Assembly (NCBI GenBank): GCA_030043395.1
Contig: JASHXW010000584.1
Span: 1 to 17,117 of the forward strand
Direction: 5' to 3'
DNA from: Streptosporangiaceae bacterium
Lineage (GTDB): Bacteria > Actinomycetota > Actinomycetes > Streptosporangiales > Streptosporangiaceae
Length of the DNA stretch: 17,117 nucleotides
Part shown: one piece after another, positions 5,460-11,933 of the stretch
Position numbering within the stretch: the stretch's first letter is position 1
Layout of the letters: each line of letters opens with the position of its first letter
The notes under the pieces: generated by a model
What the model was told of the DNA's origin: nothing
What the model saw: the letters and a program-made list of their open reading frames with translations, nothing else
The model's database searches: none
Translations under genes and position numbers: made by a program

Positions 5460-7475
5460 ATGCCTAAGCCTGCTAACGCTGCCCAGCGCTATATGCCCGG
5501 CCTGGACGGGCTCCGCGCGGTGGCAGTGCTGGCGGTGATCGCCTATCACGAGCAGTTCGGCTGGGCACCTGGCGGCTTGCTCGGAGTCGGGATCTTCTTC
5601 ACCCTGAGCGGCTACCTCATCACCGACCTGCTGCTCGGAGAATGGGTCAGCGAGAACAGGATCAAGCTCAAGGATTTCTGGCTCAGGCGCGCCCGCCGCC
5701 TGCTCCCGGCGCTCTTCGTGATGCTGGCGGTCGTGACTGCCTGGGTCACGATCGCCGACCGGGTCAGGCTTGCCAGCCTGCGCGGGCCGGTCGGCGCGGC
5801 GGCTACCTACTGGAGCAACTGGTACCTGATCGCCAGGAACGACTCGTACTTCGCCAGGTTCGCGCCGCCCCAGCCGCTTGACCATCTGTGGTCGCTCGCG
5901 GTGGAGGAGCAGTTCTACCTGCTCTGGCCGTGGCTGCTGCTGGGCGGCCTGCTGCTGGCGCGTCGCATCCGGCGGAACTCGGTGCAATGGCTCATCATCC
6001 CCACGCTGCTGCTGGCCGCCGCCTCAGCCGTGGAGATGGTGATGCTCTACCACCCTGGCTACGACCCCACCAGGGTCTACGAGGGCACCGACACGCGGGC
6101 GTTCGGCCTGCTGATCGGCGCCGCGCTCGCGATGGCCTGGCCGAGCCGGGGCCGGGACACCGCGGGGCGGCGCACGCGCATCCTGCTGGACGGCGCGGGT
6201 CTCGCCGGCTTGGTCGTGACCGCCGTCATGATCTGGCGAGTCGGCGAGTACTCCTCGTTCTCTTATCGCGGCGGGATGGTGCTGCTGTCGTTCGCGACCG
6301 CAGCGGTCGTGGCCGCGACTGCCGTCCCAGGATGCCTGGTCGGCCGCGCGCTCAGCTGGCGGCCGCTGCGCTGGATCGGCGTGCGCTCGTACGGCATCTA
6401 CCTGTGGCACTACCCGGTGATCGTGCTGACAACGCCGCCGAACAGCGTCGAGGACCTGCCCAGGGCCGCCTGGCAGATCGCCGCCAGCGTGGTGCTCGCC
6501 GCCCTGTCCTGGAAGTTCATCGAGGAGCCGATCCGGCATGGTGCCCTGAAGCGGCTCTGGGATCAGGCCAGGGCCTCGAAGTGGCGTATCAGGTCGGCAA
6601 GCCCGCAAGCGCTCGCCACGACGGCCGGCGCCACCGGAGTGCTGGCGCTGGCGTGCGCCGGGCTGGCCGGGGCCTTCCCGGTCCCGGCGGCGGCTCACGC
6701 GCGGCACCCCGGACCCGGACCTGTGGCCGCGATCGTCACCGGCGAGCCCGTCAACGCCATGAGGGCGCTGCCCGGGCCGAGGCTCACCATCATGGACTCC
6801 CCGACGATCTCGGCTAAGCCCGTGGCGGCCACCGTGCTGAAGACTTCCTGCCGCTCTGTCGTGCACATCGGCGATTCGACGTCCGAAGGCATGGTCCTGG
6901 CCTCGTATCTCCCTAGGGCGTCGCAGCGGCTGCCAGCCCAGTACCACCGGGTAGGAGTCAAGCGGGTCATCCTGGAGATCTCCGGCGCCCGCTCGATCGT
7001 CGAGGTCCTGCCTGGCCAGGTCAACGGCTACAACGTGATGCGCGGCCTGGTCAGCCGCGGCTATCGCGGCTGCTGGGTGATCGCGCTCGGCACGAACGAC
7101 ACGGCGGACGTTGCCGTCGGCTCCACCGTCGGGCTGATGGCCAGGATCAAGGAGATGATGAACGAGGCCCACGGCGAGCCAGTCATGTGGGTGAACGTGA
7201 AGTCGCTGCTGAACAGCGGGCCGTACGCCGAAGCCAACATGCGGGAGTGGAACCGTACGCTGCTGCGCGCGTGCTCGCTGTACCCGAACATGCGGGTCTT
7301 CAACTGGGCAGCCGTCGCGCAGCGCCGGTGGTTCATCTTCGACGGCATCCACTACACATCCGCGGGCTACCTGGCCCGCGGGCACATGATCGCTCAAGCG
7401 CTGGCCGAGGCATTCCCCGACACAGGCGTCAATACGAATTGCCTCGTCAACGCCCCGGCCTCGCCGGCTACCTGA
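5460..7475 (+). CDS. OatA-like acyltransferase-3 / SGNH fusion protein
   Basis: A 671-residue, two-part membrane enzyme. Residues 1-360 form an acyltransferase-3 domain with about ten membrane segments: GLDGLRAVAVLAVIAYH with the conserved His30, FFTLSGYLITD (46-56), a basic RRARRLLPA (77-85), and DHLWSLAVEEQFYLLWP (141-157). One more membrane segment (about 386-408) leads to an extracellular SGNH domain (about 460-663) with GDSTS (Ser473), GTND (544-547) and DGIH (Asp628, His631). In OatA-type proteins the AT3 part carries acyl groups across the membrane and the SGNH part transfers them to peptidoglycan or another envelope glycan. The acceptor here is unknown. ATG 5460 has GGAG 5 bases upstream. 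It follows the stand-alone SGNH gene by 25 bases, so the two are probably one transcript. The length is normal for an AT3-SGNH fusion, and no key residue is missing. Confidence 0.92.
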   Translation: MPKPANAAQRYMPGLDGLRAVAVLAVIAYHEQFGWAPGGLLGVGIFFTLSGYLITDLLLGEWVSENRIKLKDFWLRRARRLLPALFVMLAVVTAWVTIADRVRLASLRGPVGAAATYWSNWYLIARNDSYFARFAPPQPLDHLWSLAVEEQFYLLWPWLLLGGLLLARRIRRNSVQWLIIPTLLLAAASAVEMVMLYHPGYDPTRVYEGTDTRAFGLLIGAALAMAWPSRGRDTAGRRTRILLDGAGLAGLVVTAVMIWRVGEYSSFSYRGGMVLLSFATAAVVAATAVPGCLVGRALSWRPLRWIGVRSYGIYLWHYPVIVLTTPPNSVEDLPRAAWQIAASVVLAALSWKFIEEPIRHGALKRLWDQARASKWRIRSASPQALATTAGATGVLALACAGLAGAFPVPAAAHARHPGPGPVAAIVTGEPVNAMRALPGPRLTIMDSPTISAKPVAATVLKTSCRSVVHIGDSTSEGMVLASYLPRASQRLPAQYHRVGVKRVILEISGARSIVEVLPGQVNGYNVMRGLVSRGYRGCWVIALGTNDTADVAVGSTVGLMARIKEMMNEAHGEPVMWVNVKSLLNSGPYAEANMREWNRTLLRACSLYPNMRVFNWAAVAQRRWFIFDGIHYTSAGYLARGHMIAQALAEAFPDTGVNTNCLVNAPASPAT

Positions 7476-7604
7476 GACGCTTCCGGCCGCCTCGGCGACC
7501 AGAGTTCATGATCCGGCGATTTTGTTGCCCTCGCCGATGCAAAGTCACTGCGATGACGGATGCGATTGGAGCAGTCAGGGCGAATTTCAGCCAATTCTTG
7601 GCAG

Positions 7605-7644
7605 CCGGCGGGTGAGCCCGCTCTGCGACGAACTCACCCGCCGG
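7605..7644. terminator. Bidirectional hairpin terminator between converging genes
   Basis: A perfect 12-base inverted repeat, CCGGCGGGTGAG (7605-7616) and CTCACCCGCCGG (7633-7644), with a 16-base loop. It lies between the converging acyltransferase (ends 7475) and aldehyde dehydrogenase (ends 7662) genes, 17 bases past the latter's stop. There is no T-run on either side, which is common for actinomycete terminators. Confidence 0.75.
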
Positions 7645-7661
7645 ACATCATTGCGCTCCGC

Positions 7662-9170
7662 TCACATCATCTCGTCGGTGAGCGGCAGCATGGCTGTCTT
7701 GAGCTCTGTGTAGGCCTCCACCGCCGTACGCCCGCCCTCCCGGCCAAGCCCCGATTGCCGGTAACCACCGAAGGCCGCGTGCGGCTCGATCTGGAAGCCG
7801 TTAACGCCAATAGTGCCTGCCCGGATCGCCTTTGTCATGCGAATCGCCCGGCGTACATCTGATGTCCATACGGTAGCCGCCAAACCGTACTCTGTTTCGT
7901 TGGCGATCCGAACTGCCTCTTCTTCCTCGGTAAAGGGAATGACTGACAGAACCGGCCCGAATATCTCTTCGCGCGCAATGGTCATGTCGTTCGTGACATC
8001 GGTAAACACCGTCGGCGCCACGAAGTTGCCCGATGCCAGGTCGCCGTCGCTTCTCGTGCCGCCGCATACCAGCCGGGCGCCGTCCGCCTGGCCCTGGGCG
8101 ATCAGGCCGAGAACGCGGTCAAGCTGGCGGGTGTTGATCAGCGGTGCCGAAGTCGTCGCAGGGTCGAACGGGTTGCCGTAGCTGACCATCCCGCCGATCA
8201 TCTCGGACATCGCGAGGAACTCGTCGACCTTGTCGCGGTGCACGATCGCTCGGGTCTGCGCGACGCACACCTGGCCCGAGAGGCCTAGCGTGACCGTGCC
8301 CATGGTGATGGCCGCCGCCGTGCCCGCATCGCCGTCGGCGAAGATCACGGCCGGGCTCTTGCCGCCTAGCTCGAGGCTGACCCGCTTGAAGCCGTCCGCG
8401 GCGGCGATCATGATCTTCCGCCCGACGGCCCGGCTGCCAGTGAACGACAGCTTGTTGACCATGGGGTGGTTGATCAGCGCGTCGCCGGTCGGGTCGCCTG
8501 GCCCGGTGACGACGTTCAGCACGCCGGGTGGCAGGCCGGCGTCGGTGATCAGCTGCGCGAGGCGCAGGACCGCGAACGTCGCGTACTCGCTGGGCTTGAG
8601 CACGATCGTGCAGCCGGCCGCGAGCGCCGGCGCGACCTTCTGGGCGAAGAGCATCAGCGGCGCGTTCCAGGGGATCACCGCGCCTACGACTCCGACCGGC
8701 TCGCGCAGCGTCATCACCAGGTGGTCACCGCCCTGGTACGGCGCCAGCGTCTCGCCACCGAGCTTGTCGACCCAGCCGGCGTGATGGTCGAACACGTCGG
8801 CCACGAAGCCAGGGGACGTCGCGTAGACCGTGCCGAAGCTAAGCGGCACGCTATTGTCCAGCGCCTGGAGCTTGAGCAGCTCGTCGCCGTGCATGCGAAT
8901 CAGGTCCGCGATAGCGCGCAAGACGCGGATCCGCTCGCCAGCCCGGGTCCGGGGCCAGGGCCCCTCGTCGAATGCGCGGCGCGCGGCGCGCACCGCGACG
9001 TCGACGTCGGCATGCCCGGCAATCGGGAACGCGGCGACTTCCTCGCTGGTGGCGGGGTGGGTATGCGTCCAGGCCTGGCCGTCCTGAGCCTGGCGCCACT
9101 CGCCGTCGATCAGCATCCGGCCATCGGTCAGGCCAAGCTCGTCTTGTTGCGGCTTGATCGAGGCAACCAT
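7662..9170 (-). CDS. NAD(P)-dependent aldehyde dehydrogenase
   Basis: A 502-residue, full-length ALDH that oxidises an aldehyde to the acid with NAD(P)+. It shows PWNAP (Asn169), the cofactor-binding LKPSE (191-195), FTGSRAVG (243-250), the general-base Glu268 in LELGGKS, the nucleophile Cys302 in GQVCVAQTR, and EIFGPV (402-407). The C-terminal PHAAFGGYRQSGLGREGG is typical of the superfamily. The substrate is unknown. The frame opens at TTG 9185, but ATG 9170 has AGGGGG 5 bases upstream and is preferred. A KstR-like palindrome lies 17-30 bases before this ATG, so repression by a TetR-family steroid or lipid regulator is likely. That would put the enzyme in steroid or terpenoid-type catabolism, as an inference. 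It is transcribed alone, with a hairpin just past its stop. Confidence 0.95.
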   Translation of the reverse strand: MVASIKPQQDELGLTDGRMLIDGEWRQAQDGQAWTHTHPATSEEVAAFPIAGHADVDVAVRAARRAFDEGPWPRTRAGERIRVLRAIADLIRMHGDELLKLQALDNSVPLSFGTVYATSPGFVADVFDHHAGWVDKLGGETLAPYQGGDHLVMTLREPVGVVGAVIPWNAPLMLFAQKVAPALAAGCTIVLKPSEYATFAVLRLAQLITDAGLPPGVLNVVTGPGDPTGDALINHPMVNKLSFTGSRAVGRKIMIAAADGFKRVSLELGGKSPAVIFADGDAGTAAAITMGTVTLGLSGQVCVAQTRAIVHRDKVDEFLAMSEMIGGMVSYGNPFDPATTSAPLINTRQLDRVLGLIAQGQADGARLVCGGTRSDGDLASGNFVAPTVFTDVTNDMTIAREEIFGPVLSVIPFTEEEEAVRIANETEYGLAATVWTSDVRRAIRMTKAIRAGTIGVNGFQIEPHAAFGGYRQSGLGREGGRTAVEAYTELKTAMLPLTDEMM

Positions 9171-9182
9171 TGCCTGCCCCCT

Positions 9183-9204
9183 CAACTAGAACGCGTTCTA
9201 CTTG
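9183..9204. promoter_or_regulatory. KstR-like operator upstream of the aldehyde dehydrogenase
   Basis: The core TAGAACGCGTTCTA (9187-9200) is a perfect 14-base palindrome and fits the published KstR motif TnnAACnnGTTnnA exactly. Symmetry extends to 9183-9204 (CAA and TTG flanks) with a single mismatched pair. It ends 17 bases before the ALDH start codon, where a bound repressor would block transcription or early elongation. It also lies about 105 bases ahead of the divergent TOPRIM gene. The regulator gene itself is not in the window. Confidence 0.8.
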
Positions 9205-9308
9205 CCAGGAAATTTACACTGAACAGGCAACGCAGGCCAGAAGGCCGGGGTTTGCGCATGTAACGCATTCATGACAGGCCGGCCAGCAGACCGCCGGGAG
9301 CGGTGATC

Positions 9309-9914
9309 GTGAACCTCGACCTAGCCGAGTTCGCCGGCGCGCGGACAGTGGTGCTCGTCGAGGGCATGAGTGACCAGGCCGCGATCGAGGAACTCGCCAC
9401 GCGCCGCGGCCTGGACCTGCGCGCAGACGGCATCGTCGTGATCCCGATGGGCGGGGCGACCAATATCGGCCACTTCCTGCAGGCACTTGGCCCGCAAGGG
9501 CTGAACGTCGCCTTGGCCGGGCTTTGTGACGACGGCGAGGAGAGTTACTTCCAGCACGCTCTCGAGCACGCCGGATTCGGGGCGAGGCTGTCAAGGACTC
9601 AGATGGAAGAACTCGGCTTCGGCGTCTGCGTCGCTGACCTGGAAGACGAATTGATCCGCGCGCTCGGCACGTCCGCGGTGGAGGACATCATCGCAGCGCA
9701 GGGCGAACTCGGCTCGTTCCGCACCTTCGCTAAGCAGCCCGCCCAGCGAGAACGAAGCTCCCATCAGCAACTGCACCGCTTCATGGGAACTCGATCAGGC
9801 CGCAAGAGCCACTACGCGCGGCTGCTCACCGGAGCTCTCGATCTCGCCCAGGTCCCAAGGCCACTCGACCTGGTCGTTTCCCACCTCGAACGCGCGGCCC
9901 AGGCCAGGAGCTGA
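9309..9914 (+). CDS. Stand-alone OLD-type TOPRIM domain protein
   Basis: A small protein of about 201 residues that is essentially one TOPRIM domain. ARTVVLVEGMSDQAAIEELATRRG (11-34) holds the catalytic-type Glu18. VIPMGGATNIGHFLQAL (44-60) and LAGLCDDGEES (69-79) follow, with Asp74/Asp75 in the position of the metal-binding DxD. The later DLEDELIRALG (110-120) and RSSHQQLHRFMGTRSGRKSHYARLL (149-173) match the C-terminal part of OLD-family nucleases. OLD proteins normally have an ABC-type ATPase domain in front. It is absent here, and no ATPase partner or UvrD-like helicase is adjacent. Stand-alone versions annotated as TOPRIM nucleotidyl transferase/hydrolase proteins are known in actinobacteria; their function is unsettled. 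The start could be GTG 9303 or 9309. The GGGAG at 9296-9300 is 8 bases from 9309, which I prefer. Confidence 0.82.
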   Translation: MNLDLAEFAGARTVVLVEGMSDQAAIEELATRRGLDLRADGIVVIPMGGATNIGHFLQALGPQGLNVALAGLCDDGEESYFQHALEHAGFGARLSRTQMEELGFGVCVADLEDELIRALGTSAVEDIIAAQGELGSFRTFAKQPAQRERSSHQQLHRFMGTRSGRKSHYARLLTGALDLAQVPRPLDLVVSHLERAAQARS

Positions 9915-9992
9915 ACCGGGCCTGTCGCACGACCGGCCTGCCTCAGCCCAGGCGCGTCTAAGGCCCAGGCCCCAGCTGCTGCCAGGGCCATC

Positions 9993-11201
9993 TCACCGCT
10001 CGGCGAATTGCGGCTGGCCGTCAGCGTAGGTGTAGATCTGCGTCCCGTCGATGAACGCCCGCTGTACCCGGCTGAGCACGTCGAGCGGGTCGCCTGACCA
10101 GATCGCCAGGTCAGCGTCCTTGCCGACCTCGATCGAGCCGAGCCGGCCGTCGATGCCGACGATCCTCGCCGGGTTGATGGTCAGTGCCTCCAGGGCCGTC
10201 TGGCGGTCCAGGCCGTCCTTGACCGCCAGCGCGGCCTGGTGGGCGAGGAAGTTGATCGGCACGACCGGGTGATCGGTGGTGATCGCGATGGTCACGCCTG
10301 CCCGGGCGAGCTTTCCGGGGTTAGCCAGGGACCGGTTCCGCAGCTCGACCTTGGATCTGGCGGTCAGCAGCGGCCCGATGATCACGGGCACTCCCCTGGT
10401 CGCGATGATGTCGGCGAGCAGGTGCGCCTCGGTGCCGTGGTCGATGACCAGGTCGTAGCCGAACTCGTCGGCGATCCGCATCGCGGTGGCGATGTCGTCG
10501 GCGCGGTGGCAGTGCTGGCGCCAAGGGATCTCGCGGCGCAGCACCTTGCCCAGAGCCTCGAGCTTCAGGTCACGGTCGACCGGCTTGCGCTCGGCCTCCG
10601 GCTTGCGTTCCTCCGCCTCGATCTTGCGCAGGTAGTTCGCCGCATCCACCAGCGCGCCCCTGATCACGGCGGCCGTGCCCAGTCGGGTGGATGGCTGCTG
10701 CTTCTTCTCGCCGTACACCCGCTTGGGGTTCTCGCCGAGTGCCGATTTCATGCCCGACGGCTGGCGCAGCGCCATCTGGTCCACTGTGCGTCCCCAGCAC
10801 TTCAGCGCCACGGTCTGGCCGCCGATCGGATTGCCTGAGCCTGGGTTCACGTTGACCGCAAGGACGCCGCCGCCGATTGCGTCACGGAAGCCCATGTCGG
10901 CCGGGTTGATGGCGTCGATCGCCCGCACGTGGGCGGTCACTGGCTCGGTCATCTCGTTGGTGTCCTGGCCGGCCCAGCCTTCGGCTTCCTCGCTGACGCC
11001 GACGTGCCCGTGCGCTTCGATGAAGCCAGGCAGCACCCAGCTGCCAGTGGCGTCGATTACCTCGGCACCGTCGGGAATGGCCACCGAATCGCCCACCGCG
11101 GCGATCTTGCCGTCCCGCACCAGGACCGTCCCGCCGTCGATCTCGTCGCCGACGATCGGGACAACTCTGCCTGCGACGATCGCAACCACAGCGTCTGTCA
11201 T
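9993..11201 (-). CDS. Metal-dependent amidohydrolase (imidazolonepropionase-like)
   Basis: A 402-residue member of the amidohydrolase superfamily. The N-terminal beta-sandwich part ends in [16 protein letters not shown], where His64 and His66 form the HxH metal site. Further candidate ligands are His230 and His232 (RQHCHRADD), His255 or His260 (DHGTEAH) and Asp310 (TTDHPVVP). The end, [31 protein letters not shown], is the common closing motif of cytoplasmic cyclic amidohydrolases. A charged insert, roughly 190-217 ([20 protein letters not shown]), interrupts the barrel. The substrate is unknown; imidazolonepropionase-like and dihydroorotase-like annotations are usual for such proteins. ATG 11201 has GGAGG 4 bases upstream; a TTG one codon earlier is less likely. 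It converges on the TOPRIM gene and seems to be transcribed alone, since a hairpin separates it from the DUF4232 gene. Confidence 0.88.
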   Translation of the reverse strand: MTDAVVAIVAGRVVPIVGDEIDGGTVLVRDGKIAAVGDSVAIPDGAEVIDATGSWVLPGFIEAHGHVGVSEEAEGWAGQDTNEMTEPVTAHVRAIDAINPADMGFRDAIGGGVLAVNVNPGSGNPIGGQTVALKCWGRTVDQMALRQPSGMKSALGENPKRVYGEKKQQPSTRLGTAAVIRGALVDAANYLRKIEAEERKPEAERKPVDRDLKLEALGKVLRREIPWRQHCHRADDIATAMRIADEFGYDLVIDHGTEAHLLADIIATRGVPVIIGPLLTARSKVELRNRSLANPGKLARAGVTIAITTDHPVVPINFLAHQAALAVKDGLDRQTALEALTINPARIVGIDGRLGSIEVGKDADLAIWSGDPLDVLSRVQRAFIDGTQIYTYADGQPQFAER

Positions 11202-11257
11202 CAAACCTCCACGTCAGGTCGGTGCCGTCACCACCACCCTAACGAGGTGCGCCAAGA

Positions 11258-11292
11258 AGCCCCGGCTGGATCGTTGCCGACCAGCCGGGGCT
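11258..11292. terminator. Hairpin terminator after the DUF4232 gene
   Basis: A perfect 12-base inverted repeat, AGCCCCGGCTGG (11258-11269) and CCAGCCGGGGCT (11281-11292), with an 11-base loop. It begins 13 bases past the minus-strand DUF4232 stop and ends well before the amidohydrolase start. It should therefore separate the two same-strand genes. No T-run follows. Confidence 0.75.
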
Positions 11293-11305
11293 CCCCTGCG
11301 GACCC

Positions 11306-11854
11306 CTACTTCACAGCCTGGACACCCAGGAAGTTCGGCCCCTTGCCTGCCGCGCGGTTACAGGCGCCGAACGGGAAGGGCACGATCTTCGCCCTGGTCT
11401 GATTGGGCGGGAAGACCTTGAAGCCAGCCGCCGTCGTATTCGGGCAACCTGCGCCAGGACCGAAGTTCCCCACGAAGACGACCTGCAGGAGCGATGTAGC
11501 CGTCTTGCCGTTACCGATCGTCACCGAGTGCGCGGAGCCGTCGAAGGAAGCCCTCTTCCCGAGCTGGGCGCCCTTCAGGTTGACGGCGTAGAGGAACGGG
11601 AAGCCATTCAGCGTGCAGCTGTGTCCCGAGAGGTTCGTGAAGTTGAGCGTATAGACGATGCCGCCGGCATAGCCGTTGCCGTTGGTGTTCAGCCAGATGA
11701 CCAGGCCGGGCGTCTCGCAAGCCGGCGTGGCCGGCGCGGCCACCTTCGTGGGCGACGTCGGTGCGGCTAGCGCGATAGCGGGCGCGACGAGAGCCGCGCA
11801 GGCCAGTGCAGCCGCAGCCGCGATCCGGCGAGTTGAGTTGATTCTGAGATTCAT
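11306..11854 (-). CDS. Secreted DUF4232 domain protein
   Basis: A 182-residue exported protein. MNLRINSTRR precedes a hydrophobic core (IAAAAALACAALVAPAIALA) and a probable signal peptidase I site after ALA (about residue 30). The mature part has the DUF4232 layout: a beta-rich domain in which a Gly-rich YTLNFTNLSGHSCTLNGFPFLYAV (68-91) is followed by a VTIGNGKTATSLLQV strand (111-125) and a C-terminal Cys-containing segment. Four Cys (46, 80, 137, 165) in the mature part suggest two disulphides. DUF4232 proteins are common secreted proteins or lipoproteins of actinomycetes with unknown function. ATG 11854 has GGGGGAG about 5 bases upstream. The frame stays open further upstream, but the signal peptide fixes this start. 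It lies 79 bases after the FUSC gene on the same strand and ends at the 11258-11292 hairpin. Confidence 0.85.
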   Translation of the reverse strand: MNLRINSTRRIAAAAALACAALVAPAIALAAPTSPTKVAAPATPACETPGLVIWLNTNGNGYAGGIVYTLNFTNLSGHSCTLNGFPFLYAVNLKGAQLGKRASFDGSAHSVTIGNGKTATSLLQVVFVGNFGPGAGCPNTTAAGFKVFPPNQTRAKIVPFPFGACNRAAGKGPNFLGVQAVK

Positions 11855-11933
11855 GTGCGCTCCCCCTCGGGGCCGAAATGGCTCATTGTGCAAGCCTAAG
11901 AGCGCCATGCACCCTTGACCAGCGCCGATTGCG

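Noticed and set aside
6024..7397. Long minus-strand open frame opposite the acyltransferase gene
   Set aside because: Composition typical of a reverse shadow (His/Arg/Asp-rich, no motifs). The plus-strand frame holds all AT3 and SGNH motifs.
7553..7615. A 20-codon ORF (MTDAIGAVRANFSQFLAAGG)
   Set aside because: No Shine-Dalgarno, and its end runs into the terminator stem. No sign of selection could be assessed.
9915..9992. Possible terminator between the TOPRIM and amidohydrolase genes
   Set aside because: Several GGCC/CAGG fragments can pair, but the best stems I found are only about 5 bases, so no hairpin is claimed.
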